A DNA stretch of 64,000 nucleotides from CAYVUB01 sp964454675. Lineage in GTDB: Bacteria; Bacteroidota; Bacteroidia; Flavobacteriales; Flavobacteriaceae. A program made the translations under genes and the position numbers. Each line of letters opens with the position of its first letter. Position 1 is the stretch's first letter. Shown here piece after piece: positions 51,240 through 60,949 of this stretch. The DNA lies in contig CAYVUB010000007.1 in assembly GCA_964454675.1 (NCBI GenBank), forward strand, positions 1-64,000, written 5' to 3'. The notes below the pieces were generated by a model. It was given only the letters and a program-made list of their open reading frames with translations, was not told the DNA's origin and did no database searches.

Positions 51240-53261
51240 TTAATACTCCACAATTTCAAATTCGCTACGACGGTTCAATTGATGTTCTTCTTCTGTACAA
51301 TCGAGCATTGGGCAAGGTACTATCGGGCTCAACTCGCCATAACCCTGAAACTGCATACGTCTTGCATTGACAAAACCTTCTAAAGCTAAATAATTTCGGG
51401 TAGATTCGGCACGACGCTCCGACAAAATCTGATTGTAACGAACGGTACCGCGACTGTCGGTATGCGAACTGATTTTTAAACGAATATCCGGATAACGTTC
51501 TAATTTTTCAGCCAATTCATCCAAAATAATTTTAGAATCGGCTCTGATATTCCACATATCAAAGTCAAAATAAATAGGCTCAAGCTCAAAAAACAGCTTG
51601 CCGTCTTTTTCAACAATTGGCGGGCCATCCGTATCCGTCAACATTTCAAAACGTTTTGGGTCTTCTTCTTTTAAATTTTTATCGATGCCTTTTTCTGCAA
51701 TAACAGCTTCAACAGGATCAACCGGCAATGGTGGCGGTAATTGTTTTAAATACAATATATGTTTTTGGTCTTGTTCTTCTAAAACGGTTACTGACAATTC
51801 TCCCTTTTTATAAGCCTCATTTACAGCTTTCAATTGGTAATTGCCAGCCAATAAATTACGATTGAAACTTGCAATAGAATCCAAGGTATTATCATAAATC
51901 ATATTACCTTTTGCATCGAGCAATTCGACTTTTACATTTGGAATAAATGCTTTGGTAATAGCATCTCTTACTTCAAAAGTATTGATGTATTCCCTTATGA
52001 AAATTTCACCTATTTGTGTAAATTTGAAAATATCATCATTGGATTTATTTCTGTTGGAAGCAAAAAAACCTTCAGTTTCGTTGTAATAATTGATGTTAAA
52101 ATCATCATATCTTGAATTGACAGGCGCGCCAAGATTGACAGGTGTTGTAAATGCTCCATCAACCCATTCCGAAACAAAATTATCCAGCATACCCAATCCC
52201 AAATGACCGTTGGAGGCAAAAAACAGATTGCCACTTTCAGAAATAAATGGAAAATGTTCACGGTTTGGTGTATTGATGGTCTCACCCAAATTTACCGGTT
52301 CACCAAAAGTATCGCCATTTATTTCAACATAATACAAGTCAAAACTCCCAAAACCACCATCCTGATTGGATGAAAAATAAAGCTTTTTACCATCAGGACT
52401 TAATGCCGGATGCTGGTATGAAAACTCACTGTTGTTGAATGGCAGTTTTTCCGGTTCTGTCCATTTTCCATCAGTAAACGTCGTTTTGTATAAATGGATA
52501 TTGTTATTGGAATTGGCATCAAATTCTTTTTTGCCATCGGTATAATTGCTTCTGGATATATAAAGCGTAGTGCCGTCTTTACTGAAACAGAAATTACCTT
52601 CGTGAAGCCTGGAATTGATTTTTTTCGGTAATGGTTTTACACTGCCTATTGTATCTGTTTTTTCATTCACCTTAACGGCATAAATGTCTAAAAAAGGCTG
52701 GTGGGTCCATTTGTAGGTTTTACCAAAAAGCTGATTTTTATCTCTGTCTGATGTAAAATACACGCTGTCATTAAACTTTACCGCTCCAAAATCTGAAGCA
52801 TCAGAATTAAAACTAACTTCTTTAACCGTATAATCGGGGTTTTTGAGCTTGAATTCTTCTATGGTTTCTATAGCTTGAGCCTTATCAAATGTTTGAGAAG
52901 TGTTTTCTTTATAAATCTGATAATAATCCAAAGCAGATTCGTAATCGCCCAAAACAGATAATACCTGGTATAATTTAAAATGAAATTCGTTATCAATGGT
53001 TTTATCGGCTTCTATAAATTTTCCGCCAATTAAACGTTTTAAGTATAATGCAGCTTTTCTGTACTCAAAAATATTATAATAGCATATCGAGATGTTTTCT
53101 AAATCTTTTTTCTTGTTTTTTCTGATTATATCTTCTTCATAATATTTTGCGGCATTGATATAATCTCCTTTTTCAAAAAAACGGTCAGCTCTTGATTTTT
53201 GTTGACCAAAAGTCACCTGAACCATACAAAATGCTATGATAATAATGAGTATCCCTTTCAT
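51240..53261 (-). CDS. OmpA-family outer-membrane protein of a T9SS-linked trio
   Basis: A 673-residue exported protein. Signal peptide ILIIIIAFCMVQVTFGQ. TPR-like helices (about 20-130), WD40/PD40-type beta-propeller repeats (about 150-410, with SPDGKKLYFSSNQDGGFGSF and similar), a carboxypeptidase-regulatory-like segment (about 425-500), and a C-terminal OmpA peptidoglycan-binding domain (about 550-673, YFDFDMWNIRADSKIILDEL and SHTDSRGTVRYNQILSERRA). This is the architecture of PorE-like proteins and of the OmpA partners of SprF paralogues. It lies 2 bp after the PorP/SprF-like gene. Confidence 0.9.
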   Translation of the reverse strand: MKGILIIIIAFCMVQVTFGQQKSRADRFFEKGDYINAAKYYEEDIIRKNKKKDLENISICYYNIFEYRKAALYLKRLIGGKFIEADKTIDNEFHFKLYQVLSVLGDYESALDYYQIYKENTSQTFDKAQAIETIEEFKLKNPDYTVKEVSFNSDASDFGAVKFNDSVYFTSDRDKNQLFGKTYKWTHQPFLDIYAVKVNEKTDTIGSVKPLPKKINSRLHEGNFCFSKDGTTLYISRSNYTDGKKEFDANSNNNIHLYKTTFTDGKWTEPEKLPFNNSEFSYQHPALSPDGKKLYFSSNQDGGFGSFDLYYVEINGDTFGEPVNLGETINTPNREHFPFISESGNLFFASNGHLGLGMLDNFVSEWVDGAFTTPVNLGAPVNSRYDDFNINYYNETEGFFASNRNKSNDDIFKFTQIGEIFIREYINTFEVRDAITKAFIPNVKVELLDAKGNMIYDNTLDSIASFNRNLLAGNYQLKAVNEAYKKGELSVTVLEEQDQKHILYLKQLPPPLPVDPVEAVIAEKGIDKNLKEEDPKRFEMLTDTDGPPIVEKDGKLFFELEPIYFDFDMWNIRADSKIILDELAEKLERYPDIRLKISSHTDSRGTVRYNQILSERRAESTRNYLALEGFVNARRMQFQGYGELSPIVPCPMLDCTEEEHQLNRRSEFEIVEY

Positions 53262-53263
53262 AT

Positions 53264-54175
53264 CTAATAAAATCTTGGAGATGAATATTTTTTGCTTAAA
53301 CCCAATATATCAAACGTGTATAGCAAAACAAACTCGTGGCTACCGTTGTTAAAATCATTCAATTGACTGGTATTGAAATCGTATGCATAACCAATTTTCA
53401 AACTTGGTGTAATATTAAATCCTGCCAAACCTGCAATGGCATCCTGGTATCTGTAAGATACACCAATCTCAAAAACTTGATTAAATAAAGCATTTGCCGA
53501 TACGTCAAAAGTTAACGGTGCACCAAAAGTTTGCTTAACCACGGCAGATGGTTTTAGTTTTATATTATCATTAACATCAAACACATAACCACCAATCAAA
53601 AACAGATGTGGTTGGTTTTTGTAAAGCGCATCACTGTCAACGGTCAAATCCGCAGGAAAAAAATTGGGCGATGACAATCCGATATAATAATGTTCTTTAA
53701 ACACAAAAAAACCTGCACCAATGCCTAAAACCGTTTTATTGGTATTTTGAAATAACGGATCGGTACTTACATTGGTATTTGAAAAATCAAACCGTAAATT
53801 GTCCACACCTATTTTCATTCCGAAAGACACATTCAAATCATTTTTCAGCTTGATTTTATAGGCTACGTCAACATTAAACACGTTTTCATTAAGCACTTTA
53901 CCAATCCTGTCATTTAAGTAATTGACACTTAACTCAATTTTTTCATTTAAAGGAATATGTGCAAAAACATTGGCTGTTTTTGGTGCGCCATCCATTCCAA
54001 CCCATTGCGTACGGTACAAACTTCCTACTTGTATCAACCCGGGTTCATCAATCACATATCCCGGATTGACAACACTCATATTATACATATACTGCGTATA
54101 ATGCGGTTCTTGTTGTGCTATTGCAGATACACTGAACAGACCTACTAAACAAACTATGATTCTCATTCTATCCAT
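53264..54175 (-). CDS. PorP/SprF-family outer-membrane protein
   Basis: A 303-residue outer-membrane barrel. Signal peptide IIVCLVGLFSVSAIAQ. It shows family features: QQEPHYTQYMYNMSVVNPGY at the mature N-terminus and strands through KIGYAYDFNTSQLNDFNNGS to a C-terminal aromatic residue. SprF-like proteins help secrete large T9SS substrates that carry a type B sorting signal. It sits 1 bp after the secreted protein gene and 2 bp before the OmpA gene. An alternative start is at 54166. Confidence 0.92.
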   Translation of the reverse strand: MDRMRIIVCLVGLFSVSAIAQQEPHYTQYMYNMSVVNPGYVIDEPGLIQVGSLYRTQWVGMDGAPKTANVFAHIPLNEKIELSVNYLNDRIGKVLNENVFNVDVAYKIKLKNDLNVSFGMKIGVDNLRFDFSNTNVSTDPLFQNTNKTVLGIGAGFFVFKEHYYIGLSSPNFFPADLTVDSDALYKNQPHLFLIGGYVFDVNDNIKLKPSAVVKQTFGAPLTFDVSANALFNQVFEIGVSYRYQDAIAGLAGFNITPSLKIGYAYDFNTSQLNDFNNGSHEFVLLYTFDILGLSKKYSSPRFY

Positions 54176-54176
54176 T

Positions 54177-56909
54177 CTATCTGCTTAAATAAAAATTGCC
54201 CTGAAATGGTGCAGTTATGCCATCACGTGGGTCAAACACATAAAAATAAACACCTGACGGCAATCTGTTGCCAATGGTCATTGACACATTTGAAGTACCA
54301 TTAAATAATGGCGTGTTTCTATTGCCTTTATATACTTTGGTACCATAACGGTTATATATGTTTATTTCAAAATTTGGGAATGCATCCGGCAAATTGCATA
54401 AATCCAATACATCATTTTCGCCATCGCCATTATCAGATACACCATCGTTGATACAAAGTTCACAATTAGGGTGGTCTAACGGAAGAAGCGTTACTATAAT
54501 TTGTGTTCTTGCAGATTCACAACCATTTTCATCAATTGCCGACACGAAATAATCTTCACCATTGATTAAAAGTGTATTAAATGGTAACGGATTGTTATCT
54601 GTAGCGGTATCATACCAATTAAAATCATCATCAGTCGTTAATACTAAATCCTGAATGGTTGCACCATCGCTTGCACAAAATGTTTGGTTGACACTTGTTG
54701 GTGGTTGCAATTCATTAATAGTAATTGTTATGAGTGAAAACGATAAAGAACAAATTTGATTTCCCTGAATTTGATATTCAAAATTATAAATACCTGATTG
54801 TAATTGGGTCAAATCCAAAATACTTCCGGATAAAGCATTGGTGTTGTCTAAATCGATAAATATACCACCGGAATCTGCTTGCAAATCCAAAACATTTAAT
54901 AAATCTATCTGTAAATCAGAGTTGCAAACTGTTTCCTGAACATCACTACCTGTATTCGGTTTTTGATGGACTACAACCGTTACAGTGGTTGAATTTCCAC
55001 CACACAATACATTATCCGGAACGGTATAAATATAATTTCCGGCAACTGATGAACTTGGGTCAAAAATCGCAGTATTATCCGTTGTGCTAAATCCGTTCGG
55101 GCCTGTCCAAATCCCATTTATATTGACATCGCCTGTTAATGTATCAAACAAATTAAACGGATTTTCATCACTACAAACCTCAACCGTTGCACCAATACCG
55201 GAACGATACTGTTCATATATGATAAAAGTCAAATCAGCACTATCAATACACCCATTTTCGGTAGTTGTGGTATAGTTAAAATTGAATGTTTGCTGATGGT
55301 CAATTGGTGGTAGCGTAAATGGATTTTCAATAACATTTCCTGTGTCTAAGTCTATCCAAACACCTAATGACCCTTGGTAAATTGGGTCATCAATACCATT
55401 TGTATTTAAAAGTGTGATCAAATTGGTTGGCACAGAAAAATCAGATTCACAAAACGCTAAAATACCGGTATCTTCACCTGCATACAAATACGGATTTATT
55501 ATAAGTGTTACCAAAGCTGATTCAGGACTGCAAGGACTTAACAAATTTGAACAAACATACGTTGGCGAAACAGTATATTCGAACACGTACGTACCAGCAT
55601 CGGCATTGGTAATGTTTGACACATTAATAGTTCCTTGATAGGTATATCCTGGATCTTCATCAGTTGTACAGATATTGCCAGTATTGGTAATCAAGCCTAA
55701 ATTTGAGGGTCCTGACACGAACGCCCAATTAGTACAATCATCACTCGGATAATCAAACAAAATTCCATTTTCAGTAGTAAAAACAATTTGGTCGTATAAA
55801 TTTATCGTTTGAGGTTGTGTTCCATCAGTACAGATTTCTAAAGGTTGTGGTTGAGAAAACGGCCTGATATCTTCAAAGAATGTAAACTCAACTGTTGATT
55901 CTTTATCCGGGCAATCTGATAATGTAGCTCTGGCATCAACCATATAAGTAAAGCCATAAGTTACGCAGCCAAAACGCGGATTGTTCTGAACCAGATCATC
56001 ATAAATTTCGCGTAAATTAATAGTTGAATCTGAAGGTCCAGATAATTGTCCTGTTGGGTCATTCATCCACAACCAAACACCTTCTAAATCTTCTCCAATT
56101 AGGTATTGATCATCCAGCAAGTCAATGTCTGCATCATAAACACCGGCCAGCATTTCACTCTCACAAATTGAAATATTTGCCGCAATACCCGATTGTACAT
56201 CTCGAATGACTTCCACTTTAAAATTCACGGTTGCAGATGTATCACACGGTGAAATACCCGGAACTGTATAACTAAATTCAAACACATCAAATTCAATCAG
56301 GTTACCAAAAGGCACGTACGGAATTTGCGCTTCAAAAGTTCCATTTTGACTTAGGCCGATAAAATTTGAAGCAGCACCCATATTTCCAATAAAAGCCCAA
56401 ACCCCATTTTGATGTGGCGAAGGCAATGACTCAAACACTTGAAATAAATCAAATTCTCCAACAGTTGCTTCACATATTGTTACGTTTGCTGAATTAGGTC
56501 CTGATGGTGGCAACGGCACACCTTGAAATGGACCTATAACAACATTTAAACTTGCAATAAGGTCATTTGGACAGCCAGAATTAGGATCTAAAAATAAGAA
56601 TTGAAATGTATCTTGAGAAGTAGAAGAAATATCCAAATTCCACGAAAACAAATCGCCTGTCAATTCGTCTATTGCAAAATTAAAATCAGGGTCAAACCAA
56701 AAACCGGAAGCCAAAGAAATTGGCGTAACGCCTGGAAGTGCGTTATATTCTTCATAAAGATTAATGATTCCGTCGGGAAACCCATCAGAATCATAATCTA
56801 TTTGGGTCATATCACAAATGTAAATGGTTTCAACAGTATTACATTGTGCATTGGTTTCAACTACAAAAAATAAAAATAGTAGAAAACAGAGTAATTTTTT
56901 ATGCCTCAA
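54177..56909 (-). CDS. Large secreted protein with T9SS type B C-terminal domain
   Basis: A 910-residue surface protein with signal peptide (LLCFLLFLFFVVETNAQ) and a series of Ig-like/PKD-like beta domains rich in acidic residues and cysteines. The last 90 residues match the gliding-motility-associated C-terminal domain: GVSDNGDGENDVLDLCNLPD, then FEINIYNRYGTKVYKGN and LPSGVYFYVFD. It is exported by the T9SS with the adjacent SprF-like protein. The function is probably adhesion; the ligand is unknown. Confidence 0.92.
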   Translation of the reverse strand: MRHKKLLCFLLFLFFVVETNAQCNTVETIYICDMTQIDYDSDGFPDGIINLYEEYNALPGVTPISLASGFWFDPDFNFAIDELTGDLFSWNLDISSTSQDTFQFLFLDPNSGCPNDLIASLNVVIGPFQGVPLPPSGPNSANVTICEATVGEFDLFQVFESLPSPHQNGVWAFIGNMGAASNFIGLSQNGTFEAQIPYVPFGNLIEFDVFEFSYTVPGISPCDTSATVNFKVEVIRDVQSGIAANISICESEMLAGVYDADIDLLDDQYLIGEDLEGVWLWMNDPTGQLSGPSDSTINLREIYDDLVQNNPRFGCVTYGFTYMVDARATLSDCPDKESTVEFTFFEDIRPFSQPQPLEICTDGTQPQTINLYDQIVFTTENGILFDYPSDDCTNWAFVSGPSNLGLITNTGNICTTDEDPGYTYQGTINVSNITNADAGTYVFEYTVSPTYVCSNLLSPCSPESALVTLIINPYLYAGEDTGILAFCESDFSVPTNLITLLNTNGIDDPIYQGSLGVWIDLDTGNVIENPFTLPPIDHQQTFNFNYTTTTENGCIDSADLTFIIYEQYRSGIGATVEVCSDENPFNLFDTLTGDVNINGIWTGPNGFSTTDNTAIFDPSSSVAGNYIYTVPDNVLCGGNSTTVTVVVHQKPNTGSDVQETVCNSDLQIDLLNVLDLQADSGGIFIDLDNTNALSGSILDLTQLQSGIYNFEYQIQGNQICSLSFSLITITINELQPPTSVNQTFCASDGATIQDLVLTTDDDFNWYDTATDNNPLPFNTLLINGEDYFVSAIDENGCESARTQIIVTLLPLDHPNCELCINDGVSDNGDGENDVLDLCNLPDAFPNFEINIYNRYGTKVYKGNRNTPLFNGTSNVSMTIGNRLPSGVYFYVFDPRDGITAPFQGNFYLSR

Positions 56910-56987
56910 AGCGTCAATTATTTTGATGCAATATAGTTATTTATCGATAAAATGCTTACAAATTTCTGTAAGAAAATTACTAATGTT

Positions 56988-57674
56988 CTATGGTGTAGAA
57001 TTTGAAACTTGCAGAAGTTTGCCATTATAATATTTGTTCCCGTTAAGGGAAAAATCATAAATATAATTGGCCATTTCTTGTGCAGAGGTGTTGGCTTTAT
57101 AACCGGGAAAAGCCTCTTCCAGCATTTCGGTTTGAACGGCTCCTAATGCCAAAACGTTGAACGATGGCCCGGAATCCTTATATTCTTCCGCTAATAACTC
57201 TGTAAGTGTGATGACTGCTGCTTTACTCGAACTGTATGCTGCAAGTCCGGGAAATTTCATACTGCCTTGAACACCACCCATAGAACTTATGGTTACTACG
57301 TGCCCATCTTTTTTCATAAACGGAATGACTTTTCTTGTCAATTCGGCTACACCAAATACATTGGTTTTGTAAACCATTTCAAAATCTGAGATTGTGGTTT
57401 CAGAAAATGACTTATTGAGTAGTTGCCCGGCATTATTAATTAAAATATCAACATGATTCCATTTCGTTTTTATAAAATCGGACACAATTTGATAGGCTTC
57501 AGAATCGCATAAATCAAAAGGAAAAGTGGTCACATTATCCAATTGTTGGATTTTAATTGGCAACTCATTTCGTGACAGCGCCAAAACCTGATGTCCCTGG
57601 CTTGCAAAAAGTTTTACCAACTCAAAACCAATGCCTCTGCTGGTTCCGGTAATAATGACGTTTTTACTCTTCAT
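56988..57674 (-). CDS. Short-chain dehydrogenase/reductase
   Basis: A 228-residue SDR. NAD(P)-binding TGTSRGIGFELVKL, then NNAGQLL, catalytic serine in TISSMGG and YSSSKAAV (Tyr and Lys). The substrate is unknown. Its start overlaps the end of the M28 peptidase gene by 11 bp, so the two are coupled. Confidence 0.9.
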   Translation of the reverse strand: MKSKNVIITGTSRGIGFELVKLFASQGHQVLALSRNELPIKIQQLDNVTTFPFDLCDSEAYQIVSDFIKTKWNHVDILINNAGQLLNKSFSETTISDFEMVYKTNVFGVAELTRKVIPFMKKDGHVVTISSMGGVQGSMKFPGLAAYSSSKAAVITLTELLAEEYKDSGPSFNVLALGAVQTEMLEEAFPGYKANTSAQEMANYIYDFSLNGNKYYNGKLLQVSNSTP

Positions 57675-58620
57675 TCATCACAATTTCTTTGGTTGATGTA
57701 TTGCAAATAGCTTCAACTGCCGGAATTAGTTTGTTAACCAAACCAGCCATGTGTTCATAATCCTGCTTGTCTGCTTCATCGCCTACCTGATGGTAATGGT
57801 CATAATTTGATAAATCGCATGTAGAAACGGTATGGCTCGGCAACTTAAACGCTTCATAAAACGGGTAATTATCAGACGCTCTGAACAGGTTGTATTTCTT
57901 AGAAACATCTGATGCACCTATAAGTTTTTCGCCTGCATACTCATTGATTTTTGCTGCCATATTAGACAACTCATAGCCTGTTAAAAATGCTGTATAATCT
58001 CTGTCTTTAAACGGCACGCCTATCATTTCGATATTAACTACCGTATAAAGGTCGATATTTTCAGATTTTAATTTGTCTGCCAGATGTTTAGAACCTAAAA
58101 GCCCCATTTCTTCGGCAGAAAAAAGCACCACAATCACACTGCGCTTATTGTTTTTTGCCGCTGCCAACTGTCTTGAAATAGCCAGCACGGCACTTGTTCC
58201 CGTAGCGTTATCATTGGCACCGTTGGCAATAGAATCACCGGCTACTTTTTTCCCGAAACCTATATGGTCATAATGTGCACCAAGGATGACAATTTCGTTT
58301 TTAAGCTTTACATCGGTACCTTCTATAAATCCTACGATGTTAAATGCAGGTTTTTCTCTTGCGGTAAAATGGTCTCTGTACGTATCGTAATACGGTTTGA
58401 TGCCGTAGCTTGCAAGTTCTTTTTCAATAAAAACCGCTGCGTCTTCTATACCTTGGGTTCCTGTGTTTCTTCCTGATAAATTATCGGAAGCTAAAAAAGA
58501 AACAATCGTTTGTAATTGTGATGCGGTTACGGATGATGCTTCGACAGCAGGTGCGTTTTGAACAGATTTACATCCTGTAAACAGCAGTAAAAGGACTAAA
58601 AAACGTAAAAGGTTTTTCAT
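57664..58620 (-). CDS. M28-family zinc peptidase, lipoprotein
   Basis: A 318-residue lipoprotein (LLLLFTGCKS lipobox). M28 metal motifs are GAHYDHIG, NGANDNATGTSAVLAI, SAEEMGLLGSKHLAD, and a C-terminal histidine in DNYPFYEAFKLPSHTVSTC. It is an aminopeptidase or glutaminyl-cyclase-like enzyme acting in the periplasm or at the surface. Confidence 0.9.
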   Translation of the reverse strand: MKNLLRFLVLLLLFTGCKSVQNAPAVEASSVTASQLQTIVSFLASDNLSGRNTGTQGIEDAAVFIEKELASYGIKPYYDTYRDHFTAREKPAFNIVGFIEGTDVKLKNEIVILGAHYDHIGFGKKVAGDSIANGANDNATGTSAVLAISRQLAAAKNNKRSVIVVLFSAEEMGLLGSKHLADKLKSENIDLYTVVNIEMIGVPFKDRDYTAFLTGYELSNMAAKINEYAGEKLIGASDVSKKYNLFRASDNYPFYEAFKLPSHTVSTCDLSNYDHYHQVGDEADKQDYEHMAGLVNKLIPAVEAICNTSTKEIVMNEE

Positions 58621-58781
58621 GGTTGTTTCATTGATTGAGTTAATGGCTAAAGATAAAAAAATCCTTTGTTAAATATGTAACGCAGATTAATATTATAAAT
58701 CAAAGCATCGATGTTTTTGTGTGTTCTTCGGAAAACCTGACCGACAGCAAGGCTAATAAACGGGCAACCCAACTTTTTACA

Positions 58782-58789
58782 TATCTTTG
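58782..58789 (+). promoter_or_regulatory. -7 box of the DEAD helicase
   Basis: TATCTTTG, 16 bp before the ATG at 58806. It argues against an earlier in-frame start at 58719. Confidence 0.6.
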
Positions 58790-58805
58790 CAGAAACATTT
58801 TTTCA

Positions 58806-60047
58806 ATGTCATTCAAAGACTTACACCTCAACAAGCCCATTTTAAAAGCCTTAGACCTTACAGGTTACGATACGCCTACATTGGTACAATCGCAGGTTAT
58901 CCCTTTGGTATTGGAACAAAAAGACGTACTGGCTTCTGCCCAGACCGGCACCGGAAAAACAGCAGCGTTTGCATTACCAATGTTACAACGCTTGTTTGAC
59001 AAGCAGGATGCCGTAAAAAAAGGAAAAAAAATACGTGCATTGGTTGTCACGCCCACACGCGAACTGGCAATACAAATTGATGAAAATTTTAAAACCTACG
59101 GAAAATATACCAACCTGCGCAGTACGGTTGTGTTTGGCGGTGCATCTATCGAGCCGCAAATTGATATTTTAAAAAAAGGTGTCGATATTCTTATAGCAAC
59201 GCCCGGACGTTTGCTGGATTTACATAAGCAAGACTATATCAACTTAGAACATATAGAAACCCTGGTTTTGGATGAAGCCGATTTGATGCTCGATATGGGT
59301 TTTATTGATGATGTTAAAAAAATTGAACGTTTATGTCCTACGGATAAACAGATTTTAATGTTTTCGGCAACGATGCCATTTAAAGTAGAACAGCTGGCAA
59401 ATACCATTTTAAAATCGCCCGAGCGTATTGAAGTTTCGCCTACATCATCGGCTGCAAAAAATGTGAGCCAAGTATTGTATTATGTACCAAAGCGTAACAA
59501 AATAGAATTGTGCCTGCATTTGCTTCGTAATACGATTAAAGGCAACATCCTTATTTTCAGACGTACCAAATTTGGTGTTGACAAATTAGAACAAACCTTA
59601 ATAAAAAACGGCTATAAGGTAGAAAGTTTTCACGGCGATAAAAATCAAAGCGACCGGCAAACGGCTTTAAATAAATTTAAAAACAAAGACGTCAATATTC
59701 TTATTGCTACAGATGTTGCCGCCCGAGGTCTGGACATTGACAATCTTGATGCAGTGGTCAATTTTGATATGCCAAACGTTCCGGAAACTTACGTGCATCG
59801 TATAGGACGAACCGGCCGTGCGGGCAACTTCGGCACAGCGTATTCATTGTGTTCTGCCGATGAAAAAGTATATATCAAGACCATTCAACAAGTAATAAAC
59901 GTACAAATTCCTGTTGAAGACAATCATCCGTATCCTTTAGACCCAAAAGCAAAACCTGAGGTCCATAAGAAAAAAGAAGGCGCAAGTAAATACAAAAAAG
60001 GACGTAAAGGCGAAGGTGCCAAAAAGAATAAAAAACGTTGGTATTAG
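58806..60047 (+). CDS. DEAD-box RNA helicase (RhlE type)
   Basis: A 413-residue helicase. Q motif PTLVQSQVIP, Walker A ASAQTGTGKTAAFALP, PTRELA, TPGRLLDL, DEAD (VLDEADLMLDMGF), SAT (MFSATMP), and ARGLDI, HRIGRTGRAG in domain 2. A short basic tail follows (KKKEGASKYKKGRKGEGAKK). It unwinds RNA in ribosome assembly or decay and aids cold growth. Confidence 0.94.
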   Translation: MSFKDLHLNKPILKALDLTGYDTPTLVQSQVIPLVLEQKDVLASAQTGTGKTAAFALPMLQRLFDKQDAVKKGKKIRALVVTPTRELAIQIDENFKTYGKYTNLRSTVVFGGASIEPQIDILKKGVDILIATPGRLLDLHKQDYINLEHIETLVLDEADLMLDMGFIDDVKKIERLCPTDKQILMFSATMPFKVEQLANTILKSPERIEVSPTSSAAKNVSQVLYYVPKRNKIELCLHLLRNTIKGNILIFRRTKFGVDKLEQTLIKNGYKVESFHGDKNQSDRQTALNKFKNKDVNILIATDVAARGLDIDNLDAVVNFDMPNVPETYVHRIGRTGRAGNFGTAYSLCSADEKVYIKTIQQVINVQIPVEDNHPYPLDPKAKPEVHKKKEGASKYKKGRKGEGAKKNKKRWY

Positions 60048-60149
60048 TAATTAAATTACGGTTTTCGATTTACGATTTACGATTTTGATGAGCGGAATCG
60101 AAGTCATGATTTACGACTTAACAACTCCAACTCAACAACTAACAAACTC

Positions 60150-60899
60150 TTAAAACGCATTCACGATGGCAAAAAAATCGGCTGCGTTGAGTGATGCTCC
60201 GCCAATTAATCCGCCGTCAACATCGGGTTTTGAGAAAATCTCTTTGGCGTTGCCCGGCTTAACACTTCCGCCGTACAAAATAGATACTTGCTGCGCCAGA
60301 TTGTCACCGTAAGTTTCTGAAATGGTTTTTCTTATAAATGCGTGCATATCCTGCGCCTGCTCGGGTGTGGCAGTCTCACCGGTTCCAATTGCCCAAACAG
60401 GTTCGTAAGCCAAAACAATGTGTTTAAATGCTGATGCCGGCAGATGAAACAAGGCATTTTTAATTTGGCTTTCTACGACATTTTCGTGGTTATTTGCTTT
60501 TCTGTCGTTAAGTTCTTCACCAAAACAAAAGATAACACGCATCTCATTTTTAAGAGCGGCATCTACTTTTTTAGCCAGCATTTCATCGGTTTCATTAAAG
60601 TAAGCTCTGCGCTCGCTGTGTCCTAAAATAACGGTTTGAATGCCGATACTTTTAAGCATGCCCGCACTTACTTCGCCTGTATAAGCACCGGATTCTGCAA
60701 AATGCATATTTTGGGCAATTACCTCAATAGGATAGTCGCGCAATGCTATAAAACTATGCCAAAGATTGGTAAATGACGGCGCTATCATCACCTCGGCATT
60801 TGAGGTTTGATGCTGCTTTTTTAAATCGGTTATTAACGTTTCTGTTAAAGGCAAATCGTTGGTCATTTTCCAGTTTCCTGCTACTATGTGTTTTCTCAT
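60150..60899 (-). CDS. tpiA: Triose-phosphate isomerase
   Basis: A 249-residue TIM barrel. Lysine in AGNWKM, histidine in VILGHSERR, glutamate in LAYEPVWAIGTG, phosphate loop YGGSVKPGN and GLIGGASL. Standard length. Confidence 0.96.
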   Translation of the reverse strand: MRKHIVAGNWKMTNDLPLTETLITDLKKQHQTSNAEVMIAPSFTNLWHSFIALRDYPIEVIAQNMHFAESGAYTGEVSAGMLKSIGIQTVILGHSERRAYFNETDEMLAKKVDAALKNEMRVIFCFGEELNDRKANNHENVVESQIKNALFHLPASAFKHIVLAYEPVWAIGTGETATPEQAQDMHAFIRKTISETYGDNLAQQVSILYGGSVKPGNAKEIFSKPDVDGGLIGGASLNAADFFAIVNAF

Positions 60900-60949
60900 G
60901 ATGTGTTGCTGACCTTCTTATATTGAAGGAACTTTTGCTTAAAAAATTA

